DNA of 64,000 nucleotides from JBAXAM01 sp964213355 (GTDB lineage: Bacteria > Pseudomonadota > Gammaproteobacteria > UBA9339), in assembly GCA_964213355.1 (NCBI GenBank), contig CAXOVY010000001.1:89078-153077 (forward strand), given 5' to 3'. Each line of letters opens with the position of its first letter. The first letter of the stretch is position 1. A program made the position numbers and the translations under genes. Below are positions 1 to 8,176 of this stretch, in pieces. The notes under the pieces are model-generated. The model saw only the letters and a program-made list of their open reading frames with translations. It searched no databases and was not told the origin of the DNA.

Positions 1-620
1 TGGAACTTAAAATATTTAATACATCTGGAGCAAGCTCCGCTGGCAGCGTCCAGGTTGCAGATGAGATTTTTACTAAGAAATTCAATGAGGACTTGATTCA
101 CCAGGTTGTTCAAGCTTACCGTGCTGGTGGTAGATCTGGTAATCGAGCACAAAAAAGTCGTTCTGAGGTACGTGGCGGCGGTGCAAAACCAAGACCGCAA
201 AAGGGTAGTGGCCGTGCGCGTGCTGGTACAATTCGTAGTCCGATATGGCGCGGTGGTGGTGTTACGTTTGCAGCAAAACAAAGAGATTTTTCGCAAAAGA
301 TTAATAAGAAGATGTATTCTGGTGCGATGTGTTCTATTTTGTCTGAGTTAGTGCGTCAAGATCGGTTAGTATTGGTAGATAATTTTACTGTTGCTAGCCA
401 AAAGACTCGAGATTTTGCCAAAAAATTGTCCGGGCTGGGTCTTAAAAAAGTTTTAATTGTAGTCGACGAAATTGATCCGAATTTATACTTAGCTTCACGT
501 AATTTAACAACGGTGGATGTGTGTGATGTAAATGGTGTTAACCCGGTAAATTTAATTGGTTTTGAAAAGGTTTTATTTACGGTACCAGCGCTAAAAAAAG
601 TTGAAGAGAGATTGGCATGA
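1..620 (+). CDS. rplD: 50S ribosomal protein L4 (5' base outside window)
   Basis: Early-assembling large-subunit protein whose loop lines the peptide exit tunnel; in E. coli it also represses its own S10 operon. The frame is open from the first base, and the window begins TGGAACTT, so the A of an ATG start most likely lies one base upstream. That would give 206 residues starting MELKIFNT, against 201 in E. coli. The conserved basic loop rich in Gly and Arg (about residues 43-80) is present. The stop overlaps the rplW start by four bases (ATGA), which suggests translational coupling. The S10-operon leader and rpsJ-rplC are outside the window. Confidence 0.97.
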   Translation, partial: ELKIFNTSGASSAGSVQVADEIFTKKFNEDLIHQVVQAYRAGGRSGNRAQKSRSEVRGGGAKPRPQKGSGRARAGTIRSPIWRGGGVTFAAKQRDFSQKINKKMYSGAMCSILSELVRQDRLVLVDNFTVASQKTRDFAKKLSGLGLKKVLIVVDEIDPNLYLASRNLTTVDVCDVNGVNPVNLIGFEKVLFTVPALKKVEERLA

Positions 621-907
621 ATAAAGATAAATTAATGAAAATTATTCTAGCGCCTTGTGTATCAGAAAAATCAACAGGTGTAAGAGTAAATCGCCAATAT
701 GTTTTTCGTGTACAAAGTGTTGCAACCAAGCCGCAAATTGCACGTGCAATGAAATTATTGTTTGATGTCGATGTTGATGCTGTGCGCATAAGCAATGTAA
801 AAGGTAAAACTCGTAAATTTGGTAATATTCAAGGACGACGTAAAGATTGGAAAAAGGCTTATGTTACCATCAAAGAAGGTCAAGTGATTAATTTGGGTGG
901 AGCTTAA
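617..907 (+). CDS. rplW: 50S ribosomal protein L23
   Basis: Binds 23S rRNA domain III beside the exit tunnel and, from family knowledge, docks trigger factor and SRP. The product is 96 residues (about 100 in E. coli) and contains the conserved N-terminal segment APCVSEKST and the C-terminal FGNIQGRRKDWKKAYV segment. It starts inside the rplD stop codon (ATGA overlap) and is followed three bases later by rplB, the standard S10-operon order. A second Met at residue 7 is possible, but the overlapping start fits operon coupling better. Confidence 0.96.
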   Translation: MNKDKLMKIILAPCVSEKSTGVRVNRQYVFRVQSVATKPQIARAMKLLFDVDVDAVRISNVKGKTRKFGNIQGRRKDWKKAYVTIKEGQVINLGGA

Positions 908-910
908 TTT

Positions 911-1744
911 ATGGCGATTGTAAAAACCAAACCAACTTCTCCGGCAAGACGCTTTGTTATTAAAGTTGTCAATCCGGATTTGTATAAAGGTAAGCCGTAT
1001 GCTCCGCTTTTGGCTTCCAAGCAGCGTGGTCGTGGTAGTGCACGTAATAACCTAGGCAGGATTACCGTCAGACATCATGGTGGTGGTAGTAAAAGGCAGT
1101 ATCGTATTATTGATTTCAAACGTGATAAAGATGGTATTGCTGCTCGAGTCGAACGATTAGAGTATGATCCAAACCGCAGGCCTTATATTGCTTTAGTTTT
1201 ATATAAAGATGGCGAGCGTCGATATATTATTGCGCCAAAAGATTTAAAAGTTAATGATGAAGTAATGTCTGGTTCAGATGCGGCGATTAAGACAGGCAAT
1301 TGTTTGCCGTTAAATAATATACCAGTTGGTACCATGGTGCATTGTATAGAAATGCGACCGAAAAAAGGTGCACAAATAGCCCGCAGCGCAGGTGCTTCGG
1401 TGCAGCTTGTTGCTCGTGAAGGAGAATATGTAACTCTACGCCTGCGTTCTGGTGAAATTAGAAAGATTTTAGCAACATGTAGAGCGTGTATTGGAGAGGT
1501 ATCCAATGCTGAGCATAATTTACGCTCTCTTGGTAAAGCTGGTGCTTCACGTTGGCGCGGTATTCGCCCAACAGTTCGCGGTGTTGCTATGAACCCTGTT
1601 GACCATCCACATGGTGGTGGTGAAGGTAAGACCTCTGGAGGTCGTCATCCCGTAACTCCTTATGGTCAACCAACAAAGGGTTATCATACACGCAGTAATA
1701 AACGTACTAATTCGATGATTGTTCGTCGTCGTCATGCTAAGTGA
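911..1744 (+). CDS. rplB: 50S ribosomal protein L2
   Basis: Core 23S-binding protein needed for subunit association and peptidyl-transferase activity. The 277-residue product is close to the family length of about 274. The C-terminal signature DHPHGGGEGKTSGGRHPVTP near residues 226-245 contains the conserved His implicated in peptidyl-transferase function. It lies three bases after rplW and ten bases before rpsS, in usual operon order. Nothing unusual was seen. Confidence 0.98.
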   Translation: MAIVKTKPTSPARRFVIKVVNPDLYKGKPYAPLLASKQRGRGSARNNLGRITVRHHGGGSKRQYRIIDFKRDKDGIAARVERLEYDPNRRPYIALVLYKDGERRYIIAPKDLKVNDEVMSGSDAAIKTGNCLPLNNIPVGTMVHCIEMRPKKGAQIARSAGASVQLVAREGEYVTLRLRSGEIRKILATCRACIGEVSNAEHNLRSLGKAGASRWRGIRPTVRGVAMNPVDHPHGGGEGKTSGGRHPVTPYGQPTKGYHTRSNKRTNSMIVRRRHAK

Positions 1745-1754
1745 GGATTAAAAC

Positions 1755-2060
1755 GTGCCACGTTCGGTTAAAAAAGGACCTTTTGTTGATGCTCATCTAC
1801 TAAAGAAAGTAGAAGCAGCGCAAGAGTCTAAAAGTAAAAAGCCAATTAAAACTTGGTCGCGTAGGTCAATGGTTATTCCAGATATGGTGGGTTTAACTAT
1901 TGCGGTTCATAACGGCAAAGATCATGTGCCAGTTTTTATTACTGAAAACATGGTTGGCCACAAACTTGGCGAATTTGCACAAACTCGTACTTTCCGTGTT
2001 CACTCCGGTGAGCGTAAGGTGCAAAAAGAAGATACTAAGGGTAAAGATAACAAGAAGTAA
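1755..2060 (+). CDS. rpsS: 30S ribosomal protein S19, GTG start
   Basis: Head protein of the small subunit that works with S13 near the A-site tRNA. It starts at GTG after a GAGGATT-like ribosome site; MPRSVKKGPFVDAHLL matches the family N-terminus exactly at this codon. At 101 residues it is longer than the E. coli protein (92), with a lysine-rich tail (about residues 92-101, EDTKGKDNKK). The core segments TWSRRSMVIPDMVGLTI and GHKLGEFAQTRTF are intact. It lies between rplB and rplV as usual. Confidence 0.97.
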   Translation: MPRSVKKGPFVDAHLLKKVEAAQESKSKKPIKTWSRRSMVIPDMVGLTIAVHNGKDHVPVFITENMVGHKLGEFAQTRTFRVHSGERKVQKEDTKGKDNKK

Positions 2061-2079
2061 AATAGGTAACTAGAAAACG

Positions 2080-2421
2080 ATGGAAACAATAGCTAAACAT
2101 AAACATGCACGTTCTTCCGCACAAAAAGTGCGATTGGTTGCCGATCAAATTCGAGGTTTGAAGGTTGCACGTGCGCTTGATATTTTGAATTTTAGCACTA
2201 AAAAAGCCGCGTCTTTGGTTCAAGAAGTTTTAAAGTCGGCAATTGCTAATGCTGAGCATAATGCTGGTGCGGATATAGATGAATTGAAGGTGTCTCGTAT
2301 TTTTGTTGATGAGGCTACCAGAATGAGACGTATGCATGCGCGCGCTAAAGGTCGAGGTTGTCGCATTTTAAAGCGCACTTGTCATATTAATGTTGTGGTT
2401 ACCGACGGCAAGGGGAATTAG
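2080..2421 (+). CDS. rplV: 50S ribosomal protein L22
   Basis: Spans the large subunit, with a beta-hairpin reaching the exit tunnel near the erythromycin pocket. The 113 residues match the usual length (110). The signature segment around MHARAKGRGCRILKRTCHI near residues 87-105 is the hairpin and C-terminal strand. The start METIAKHKHARSSAQKVRLVADQIRG aligns with the family. It ends two bases before rpsC. Confidence 0.97.
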   Translation: METIAKHKHARSSAQKVRLVADQIRGLKVARALDILNFSTKKAASLVQEVLKSAIANAEHNAGADIDELKVSRIFVDEATRMRRMHARAKGRGCRILKRTCHINVVVTDGKGN

Positions 2422-2423
2422 GC

Positions 2424-3107
2424 ATGGGTCAAAAAGTAAATCCGATTGGTATACGTTTAGGAATAGTTCGGGATTGGACATCTACTTGGTATGCTAATTC
2501 GAAAACATATTCTGGTTATTTAAACTCAGATATTAAATTACGTAATTATTTAACAAAAAAATATGTAGGGGCTTCAATTAGCCGTATTCAAATTGAAAGG
2601 CCTGCAAAAAACGCACGTATTACAATTTATGCTGGTAAGCCGGGTATTATTTTGGGCAAAAAAGGTGGAGATGTTGATGCGCTTAGGAAAGAGCTTGGTG
2701 CTATGCTTGGTATTCCAGTGCATGTCAACATTGAAGAAATTAAGAAAATAGATTTAGATGCTAAATTAGTTGCTGAAAATATTGCGCAACAACTAGAACG
2801 TAGAATTATGTTTCGTCGTGCTATGAAGCGTGCAGTGCAAAGTGCTTTAAAAGCAGGAGCTTTAGGGGTAAAGGTTCACGTCAGTGGTCGTTTGGGTGGA
2901 TCAGAAATTGCTAGAGCCGAATGGTACCGTGAAGGGCGTGTGCCACTGCATACTTTTCGTGCCGACATTGATTATAGTCTTGCTGAAGCAAATACCACCT
3001 ATGGTATAATTGGTGTGAAAGTGTGGATATTTAAGGGTGAGAAAATCGGCAAAACTGTTCTTGCCGCAGAAGTGCCTCCAGTAGCCGAAGAAAAAGGTGA
3101 AAATTAA
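2424..3107 (+). CDS. rpsC: 30S ribosomal protein S3
   Basis: Forms part of the mRNA entry channel. The 227 residues compare with 233 in E. coli. An N-terminal KH domain shows the GKPGIILGKKGGDV loop (about residues 72-85, GxxG type), and the C-terminal S3 domain shows VSGRLGGSEIARAEWYREG and AEANTTYGIIGVKVWI. The start MGQKVNPIGIRLGI is canonical. About 60 bases separate it from rplP, a wider gap than elsewhere in the operon. Confidence 0.98.
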   Translation: MGQKVNPIGIRLGIVRDWTSTWYANSKTYSGYLNSDIKLRNYLTKKYVGASISRIQIERPAKNARITIYAGKPGIILGKKGGDVDALRKELGAMLGIPVHVNIEEIKKIDLDAKLVAENIAQQLERRIMFRRAMKRAVQSALKAGALGVKVHVSGRLGGSEIARAEWYREGRVPLHTFRADIDYSLAEANTTYGIIGVKVWIFKGEKIGKTVLAAEVPPVAEEKGEN

Positions 3108-3167
3108 TAATTAGCATAGACTGCACAAATTTAAAATTTAATTGGTGAAAGGTATTAAGGTATTGTT

Positions 3168-3581
3168 ATGTTGCAACCAAAGAAAACGAAGTACCGTAAG
3201 CAATTCAAAGGACGCAATCGTGGTATTGCTACCCGTGGTGCTGCGGTAAGTTTTGGTGAATATGGCTTGAAAGCAGCTGAGCGTGCTCGCCTTACTGCCC
3301 GGCAAATAGAAGCGGCACGGCGTTCTATCACGCGCCATATTAAACGTGGTGGTAAACTATGGATTCGTATTTTTCCGGATAAACCAATTACCAAAAAACC
3401 ACTTGAAGTTCGTCAAGGTAAAGGTAAGGGTCCGGTTGAGTATTGGGTAGCCTTGATTCAACCAGGAAAGATTTTGTTTGAGGTCGAAGGTGTTCCCGAG
3501 GCACTGGCAAGAGAAGCATTTGTTTTAGCAGCAGCTAAATTGCCAGTGAAAACAGTGTTTGTTGCGCGGACGATAATGTAA
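3168..3581 (+). CDS. rplP: 50S ribosomal protein L16
   Basis: Organises the A-site region of the large subunit. 137 residues, against 136 in E. coli. MLQPKKTKYRKQFKGRNRG and the central RRSITRHIKRGGKLWIRIFP are diagnostic. The GKGPVEYWVALIQPGKILFE segment follows, including the arginine-rich turn that is hydroxylated in some relatives; no hydroxylase is in the window. The stop TAA shares its last base with the rpmC start (TAATG), so the two are tightly coupled. Confidence 0.97.
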   Translation: MLQPKKTKYRKQFKGRNRGIATRGAAVSFGEYGLKAAERARLTARQIEAARRSITRHIKRGGKLWIRIFPDKPITKKPLEVRQGKGKGPVEYWVALIQPGKILFEVEGVPEALAREAFVLAAAKLPVKTVFVARTIM

Positions 3582-3784
3582 TGAAAGCAAGTGAATTAAG
3601 AGCCAAAACATCTGATGAATTAACTGCCGAGTTGGCGACTTTACAAAAAGAGCAGTTTAATTTGCGTATCCAGAGAAGCACTGGCGAAGCTCCGCGTACG
3701 CATAATTTCAGGCAAGTGCGACGTAAAATTGCGCAAATTAAAACTATTTTGAACGAGAAAACACGAGAAGGTCAAAGCTCATGA
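3581..3784 (+). CDS. rpmC: 50S ribosomal protein L29
   Basis: Small helical protein beside the exit tunnel, next to L23. 67 residues, near the usual 63. ELRAKTSDELTAELATLQKEQFNLRIQRSTGE matches the family helices, with RRKIAQIKTIL at the C-terminal helix. It overlaps rplP by one base and rpsQ by four (ATGA), which places it in a tightly packed part of the S10 operon. Confidence 0.96.
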   Translation: MKASELRAKTSDELTAELATLQKEQFNLRIQRSTGEAPRTHNFRQVRRKIAQIKTILNEKTREGQSS

Positions 3785-4047
3785 ATAAAAAGGATAAAGT
3801 TGTTCGTACCTTAAGTGGCAGTGTAGTTAGTAATAAAATGGATAAAACCATTGTGGTACTGGTTGTGCGTAAAATTAAACATCCTCTTTATGGTAAATAT
3901 ATAAAGCGCTCAACCAAAATTCATGCGCATGATGAAAAAAACATTTGTAGAGAAGGAGATGTTGTTGTTATTGTAGAGTCTCGTCCAATTTCCCGTACTA
4001 AGCGCTGGAAGTTACACGAGGTAGTTAAAAAAGCAGATAACGCTTAA
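3781..4047 (+). CDS. rpsQ: 30S ribosomal protein S17
   Basis: Primary 16S-binding OB-fold protein of the 30S body. 88 residues (84 in E. coli). Recognisable segments are RTLSGSVVSNKMDKTIVV, KIKHPLYGKYIKRSTKIHAHDE and the end SRPISRTKRWKLHEVV. It begins inside the rpmC stop (ATGA). It is the last S10-operon gene in the classical division, but rplN follows after only 27 bases with no terminator, so transcription probably continues into the spc genes. Confidence 0.97.
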   Translation: MNKKDKVVRTLSGSVVSNKMDKTIVVLVVRKIKHPLYGKYIKRSTKIHAHDEKNICREGDVVVIVESRPISRTKRWKLHEVVKKADNA

Positions 4048-4074
4048 AATTATGGTATGGTGTGAGGAATTTTG

Positions 4075-4443
4075 ATGATTCAAATGCTAACAGTGTTGAA
4101 CGTGGCAGATAATAGCGGTGCTCGCCGAGTTATGTGTATTAAGGTGTTGGGCAGTACCAGAAATCGTTATGCTCATATTGGCGATGTTATTAGAGCTTCG
4201 GTAAAAGACGCTATTCCTGATGGTAAGGTTAAAAAAGGCGAAGTGGTGTTTGCTCTAGTAGTTCGTACTAAAGAAGGAGTACGTCGTGACGATGGAGCCT
4301 TAATTCGTTTTGATGACAATGCAGTTGTTTTATTAAATGCTCAAATGCAACCCATTGGCACACGTGTTTTTGGTCCAGTAACGCGTGAGCTTAGAAATGA
4401 AAAGTTTATGAAGATCGTATCACTTGCTTTAGAAGTGCTTTAG
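4075..4443 (+). CDS. rplN: 50S ribosomal protein L14
   Basis: Part of the L14/L19 cluster at the subunit interface. The start at ATG 4075 gives 122 residues (123 in E. coli), beginning MIQMLTVLNVADNSGARRVMCI; an in-frame TTG three bases upstream is less likely. A GTGAGG ribosome site lies just before. The GEVVFALVVRTKEGVRRDDGALIRFDDNA region is diagnostic. First gene of the spc order. Confidence 0.97.
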   Translation: MIQMLTVLNVADNSGARRVMCIKVLGSTRNRYAHIGDVIRASVKDAIPDGKVKKGEVVFALVVRTKEGVRRDDGALIRFDDNAVVLLNAQMQPIGTRVFGPVTRELRNEKFMKIVSLALEVL

Positions 4444-4481
4444 TTTAGATAGAAATAAGATAATTTGGTAAAGTAGGATTT

Positions 4482-4802
4482 ATGCGTAAGATAAAAAAAG
4501 GCGATGAAGTTATAATATTAACCGGCAAAAGCAAAGGCGTATGTGGCAAGGTTTTACGCACTCTTGAAAAAGGTGCCAGGGTTATGGTTGAAGGTGCAAA
4601 TATGATTAAGAAGCACGTTAAGCCAAATCCGAATACTAATACGCAAGGTGGTATTATTGAGCGCGAAGCGCCACTGCATATTTCTAATGTCGCTATTTAT
4701 AACCAAGGTACAAAAAAAGCTGATCGCGTTGTTTTTAAGGTTTTGCAGGACGGAAAAAAAGTTCGCTGTTTTAAATCTAATGGCGAATTGGTAGAGATTT
4801 AA
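4482..4802 (+). CDS. rplX: 50S ribosomal protein L24
   Basis: Assembly initiator that binds the 5' end of 23S rRNA. 106 residues (104 in E. coli). The N-terminal KOW motif is clear: KKGDEVIILTGKSKGVCGKV (about residues 5-24). VEGANMIKKHVKPNP and the GGIIEREAPLHISNVAIYN segment follow. It stands between rplN and rplE with a 38-base gap upstream, in normal spc order. Confidence 0.97.
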   Translation: MRKIKKGDEVIILTGKSKGVCGKVLRTLEKGARVMVEGANMIKKHVKPNPNTNTQGGIIEREAPLHISNVAIYNQGTKKADRVVFKVLQDGKKVRCFKSNGELVEI

Positions 4803-4820
4803 CGGGTATCTGGTGGTAAT

Positions 4821-5378
4821 GTGAAAACTATGACAGCAAGATTTGAAAAATTATATAAAGACACGGTCGTCAAGCAATTGATGAAGCATTTTAATTATAA
4901 AAATGTTATGCAGGTGCCTCGGATCACTAAAATCACTCTTAATATGGGTGTGGGTGAAGCAGCAGCAGACAAAAAAGTCATGACTAATGCGCTTGATGAT
5001 CTAACCAAGATTGCTGGGCAAAAAGCCGTTGCAACTTTATCGCGCAAATCAATTGCAGGTTTCAAAATTCGCTCTGATTGGCCAATTGGCTGTAAAGTAA
5101 CTTTGCGTAGTAAGCGCATGTATGAGTTTTTTGATCGTTTAGTTACCATAGTTATTCCACGTATTCGTGATTTTCGAGGTTTGAATGCTCGCTCATTCGA
5201 TGGTCGTGGTAACTACAGTATGGGTATTAAAGAACAGATAGTTTTTCCCGAAATTAATTACGATAAAATTGATACTTTACGTGGTTTAGATATTACCATC
5301 ACCACTACGGCGAAAACCGACGAAGAAGCTAGGGCATTATTGCGAGCTTTTGGATTACCATTAAGAGAGTTGAAATAA
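4821..5378 (+). CDS. rplE: 50S ribosomal protein L5
   Basis: 5S rRNA-binding protein of the central protuberance. KDTVVKQLMKHFNYKNVMQVPRITKITLNMGVGEA is near-identical to the family pattern, and the C-terminal INYDKIDTLRGLDITITTTAKTDEEARALL is intact. The start is ambiguous: GTG at 4821 follows a GGTGG ribosome site closely and gives 185 residues; ATG at 4830 gives 182, nearer the usual 179. It ends one base before rpsN. Confidence 0.95.
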   Translation: MKTMTARFEKLYKDTVVKQLMKHFNYKNVMQVPRITKITLNMGVGEAAADKKVMTNALDDLTKIAGQKAVATLSRKSIAGFKIRSDWPIGCKVTLRSKRMYEFFDRLVTIVIPRIRDFRGLNARSFDGRGNYSMGIKEQIVFPEINYDKIDTLRGLDITITTTAKTDEEARALLRAFGLPLRELK

Positions 5379-5379
5379 T

Positions 5380-5685
5380 ATGGCAAAAACATCTATGATT
5401 GCTCGTGAAGCTAAGCGCCATAGGCTTGTAAAAAAAGCAATGGTTAAGCGAGCTGAGTTACGCGACACTATTAAGAGTCCAAATACGAGTTTTGAAGAAA
5501 AAATGATTGCAGTGGATAAGCTTAGTAAAAGTCCGCGTGATGAATGTGCAATTCGTATACGTAGTCGTTGCCAGATATGTGGACGTCCTCGTGCTGTATA
5601 TAAAAAGTTTGGTTTATGTCGTATACATTTGCGCGAAGCAGCAATGCGCGGTGATGTACCTGGATTAGTAAAGGCGAGTTGGTAA
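5380..5685 (+). CDS. rpsN: 30S ribosomal protein S14, long form with a CxxC...CxxH pattern
   Basis: Small-subunit head protein. At 101 residues it has the long architecture of the zinc-free proteobacterial S14. However, about residues 66-85 read C-x2-C-x12-C-x2-H (around RCQICGRPR and FGLCRIHLRE), whereas zinc-free S14 normally lacks these cysteines. It could hold a zinc ion like the short C+ form. The C-terminal AAMRGDVPGLVKASW is conserved. It follows rplE by one base. Confidence 0.96.
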   Translation: MAKTSMIAREAKRHRLVKKAMVKRAELRDTIKSPNTSFEEKMIAVDKLSKSPRDECAIRIRSRCQICGRPRAVYKKFGLCRIHLREAAMRGDVPGLVKASW

Positions 5686-5712
5686 ATAATATTTTGTAAA
5701 AGGCATTAAATT

Positions 5713-6108
5713 ATGAGTATGAGTGACCCGATTGCTGATATGTTAACGCGGATTAGAAATGCACAGGCTGCTCGTAAGCCAGATGTTTCTATGCCCATGA
5801 CAAAACTTAAGGCAGCAATAGCAGAAGTTTTAAAAACCGAAGGATATGTTTTAGACTATAAGATAGAAGAAGTTAATAACAAAAAGCAGTTAGTACTAAG
5901 CTTGAAATATTATCAAGGTAAACCGGTTATTGAGAATATTCGGCGTATTAGTCGCCCAGGGCTGCGTGTTTATCGGGACAAGAATAAGCTACCACAAATT
6001 ATGGGTGGCATGGGGATTGCTATTATTTCTACATCAAAAGGAATAATGAGCGATCGTGCAGCACGCCTTCTTGGTGAAGGTGGCGAGCTATTATGTAGTG
6101 TGAATTAA
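5713..6108 (+). CDS. rpsH: 30S ribosomal protein S8
   Basis: Central-domain 16S-binding protein; in E. coli it represses the spc operon by binding mRNA near rplE. 131 residues (130 in E. coli). MSDPIADMLTRIRNAQ and the C-terminal GIAIISTSKGIMSDRAARLLGEGGELLCSV are diagnostic. The true start could be the second Met (MSDPIAD), two codons in. Usual spc position. Confidence 0.97.
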   Translation: MSMSDPIADMLTRIRNAQAARKPDVSMPMTKLKAAIAEVLKTEGYVLDYKIEEVNNKKQLVLSLKYYQGKPVIENIRRISRPGLRVYRDKNKLPQIMGGMGIAIISTSKGIMSDRAARLLGEGGELLCSVN

Positions 6109-6118
6109 AGGGGCTTAG

Positions 6119-6652
6119 ATGTCGAGAGTTGCAAAAAAACCGATAGTTATCCCAGCTGGGGTTGAAGTGAGTATTCACGGGTCAGAAGTTAAAATTAAAG
6201 GACCCAAAGGTACCATGCAGCTGCATTCTCAAGAAATGGTCGGTATTAAAAAAGAGAATAACGAAATTACATTTGCGCCTAACGAAAAAGTTGAAAATTC
6301 TGGCGCAATTTCCGGTACAACCAGGGCGCTACTCGGAAATATGGTGACCGGAGTTACCAAGGGTTTTGAGCGTAAATTAGTATTGGTTGGGGTTGGTTTT
6401 AAGGCTCAGGCTCAAGGTAAAGTTTTGAATTTAGCTCTTGGCTTTTCGCATCCAATTAAATTTTCAATTCCGATTGGTATAACAATTGAAACTCCAAGTC
6501 AAACAGAGGTCATAATCAAAGGTATAGATAGGCATATGGTCGGTCAGGTAGCAGCAAAAATTAGAGATTTTCGACCACCAGAGCCATACAAAGGAAAAGG
6601 TGTAAGGTATGACGGCGAGGTTATAGTTAAAAAAGAGGGTAAGAAGAAATAA
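6119..6652 (+). CDS. rplF: 50S ribosomal protein L6
   Basis: Two-domain protein beside the GTPase-associated centre. 177 residues, the same as E. coli. The N-terminal MSRVAKKPIVIPAGVEVSI and the C-terminal repeat with GIDRHMVGQVAAKIRDFRPPEPYKGKGVRY are canonical. It ends on the first base of the rplR start (TAATG). Confidence 0.98.
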   Translation: MSRVAKKPIVIPAGVEVSIHGSEVKIKGPKGTMQLHSQEMVGIKKENNEITFAPNEKVENSGAISGTTRALLGNMVTGVTKGFERKLVLVGVGFKAQAQGKVLNLALGFSHPIKFSIPIGITIETPSQTEVIIKGIDRHMVGQVAAKIRDFRPPEPYKGKGVRYDGEVIVKKEGKKK

Positions 6653-7002
6653 TGGATAAGAAAAAGACGCGTATGCGTCGTGCTAAAAAAACTCGTTCGA
6701 AAATTAATGAATTAAGCATGCCACGCTTAAGTGTGTATCGCACGCCTAGCCATGTTTATGCACAATTAGTTATGCCAGGTGGTAAGGTTGCTGCTAGTGC
6801 ATCTACACTTGATGCTGATGTAAAAAAAGATTGTGTATATGGTGGCAATATCCAGGCAGCAGCTGTGGTTGGCAAGACAATAGCCTTGCGAATTAAACAA
6901 ATTGGGATTGTTAAGGTGGCTTTTGATAGGTCTGGTTTTAGATATCATGGCCGGGTGAAAGCACTTGCTGATGCTGCACGTGAACAAGGTTTAGAGTTTT
7001 AG
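6652..7002 (+). CDS. rplR: 50S ribosomal protein L18
   Basis: 5S rRNA-binding protein of the central protuberance. 116 residues (117 in E. coli). RLSVYRTPSHVYAQLVMPGGKVAASAST and the C-terminal FDRSGFRYHGRVKALADAAREQGLEF are family hallmarks. It overlaps rplF by one base and is followed by rpsE after 12 bases. Confidence 0.97.
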   Translation: MDKKKTRMRRAKKTRSKINELSMPRLSVYRTPSHVYAQLVMPGGKVAASASTLDADVKKDCVYGGNIQAAAVVGKTIALRIKQIGIVKVAFDRSGFRYHGRVKALADAAREQGLEF

Positions 7003-7014
7003 GAAATATAAAAG

Positions 7015-7521
7015 ATGGCAACTACAGATAAAAATACAGCTGATGCGTTACAAGAAAAGTTAGTGTCGGTAAAGCGTACTGCTAAAGTCGTAAAGGGTGG
7101 TAGAATTTTTGGTTTTGCTGCCATTGTAGTAATTGGCGATGGCAAAGGAAGAATTGGTTTTGGTATGGGTAAGTCACGCGAAGTTCCAGCGGCAATTCAA
7201 AAAGCCATAGAAAGCGGGCGACGCAATATGTATCGAATTCCTTTAAAAGGTAGCACGATTCAGCACCCCATAATTGGACGGCACGGAGCAACTAAAGTTG
7301 TGATGATTCCTGCTGGTGAAGGTACGGGGTTAATTGCAGGTGGTGCCATGCGTGCGGTTTGTGAAGTTATTGGTATTCGCGATATTTTAGCTAAGTGTAT
7401 CGGTTCAAGAAGCCCAGTTAATGTTGTGCGTGCAACGCTGAAAGCTTTAACTGAGATGACAACACCTGAAGATATTGCGGCAAAGCGTGGTCTTAGTATT
7501 GACGAAATAGTAAAAAAGTAA
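7015..7521 (+). CDS. rpsE: 30S ribosomal protein S5
   Basis: Part of the mRNA entry site with S3 and S4; involved in decoding fidelity. 168 residues (167 in E. coli). The N-terminal double-stranded RNA-binding-like domain reads VKRTAKVVKGGRIFGFAAIVVIGDGKGRIGFGMGKSREVP, and the C-terminal domain contains AGGAMRAVCEVIGIRDILAKCIGSRSPVNVVRAT. Normal spc order. Confidence 0.98.
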   Translation: MATTDKNTADALQEKLVSVKRTAKVVKGGRIFGFAAIVVIGDGKGRIGFGMGKSREVPAAIQKAIESGRRNMYRIPLKGSTIQHPIIGRHGATKVVMIPAGEGTGLIAGGAMRAVCEVIGIRDILAKCIGSRSPVNVVRATLKALTEMTTPEDIAAKRGLSIDEIVKK

Positions 7522-7525
7522 ATTT

Positions 7526-7717
7526 ATGACTACTGACAAGAAAAAATTGAAAGTTACTTTGGTGAAAAGCACTAATAAAAAATTGAAGTGCCATAAAGCG
7601 TGTGCTCATGGTTTGGGGTTATTTCATATTGGCCAAACAGTAGAGGTTAAGAGTACCCCAGAAAATTGTGGTATGATTAATAAAGTTAATTATTTATTGA
7701 AAGTTGAGAAAATTTAA
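7526..7717 (+). CDS. rpmD: 50S ribosomal protein L30
   Basis: Small large-subunit protein. 63 residues (59 in E. coli). The ferredoxin-like fold segments LKVTLVKSTNKKLKCHKACAHGLGL and the C-terminal MINKVNYLLKVEKI match the family, although the first helix is diverged (the usual Arg-rich stretch carries extra Cys and His). It abuts rplO with no gap. Confidence 0.93.
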   Translation: MTTDKKKLKVTLVKSTNKKLKCHKACAHGLGLFHIGQTVEVKSTPENCGMINKVNYLLKVEKI

Positions 7718-8149
7718 ATGCGCCTCAATACATTAAAACCAGCAGTTGGGTCAAAACAAGAGAGAGTACGAGTTGGTCGTGGCATGGGTAGTGGTTTAGG
7801 TAAAACATGCGGCCGTGGTCATAAAGGAGCAAAAGCTCGCTCTGGTTATAGCTGTAAAAGTGGTTTTGAAGGTGGACAATTACCTTTGCAACGTCGTCTA
7901 CCAAAATTTGGATTTACTTCTTTGCAAGCTAATGAAAATGCAGAAATACAATTGCGTGATTTAAATAAGGTGAAGGCAACACGTATTGATCTTGCTGAAT
8001 TAGAAAAAACAAATTTAATTGGCAGTAACATTAAGCGTGCCAAAGTTATTTTGGCCGGCAACATCGACAAAGCTATTACTTTAGTTGGTATCAAAGTTAC
8101 AGCTGGAGCTCGCAAGGCAATTGAAGCAGCCGGCGGAAAGATAGAATAG
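7718..8149 (+). CDS. rplO: 50S ribosomal protein L15
   Basis: Late-assembly protein with a long Gly/Arg-rich extension. 143 residues (144 in E. coli). MRLNTLKPAVGSKQERVRVGRGMGSGLGKTCGRGHKGAKARSG covers the extension, then the globular domain follows. Directly abuts rpmD; secY follows after 27 bases, as in nearly all proteobacteria. Confidence 0.97.
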   Translation: MRLNTLKPAVGSKQERVRVGRGMGSGLGKTCGRGHKGAKARSGYSCKSGFEGGQLPLQRRLPKFGFTSLQANENAEIQLRDLNKVKATRIDLAELEKTNLIGSNIKRAKVILAGNIDKAITLVGIKVTAGARKAIEAAGGKIE

Positions 8150-8176
8150 TTTTATTTTATAATTTAGTGATTAATA

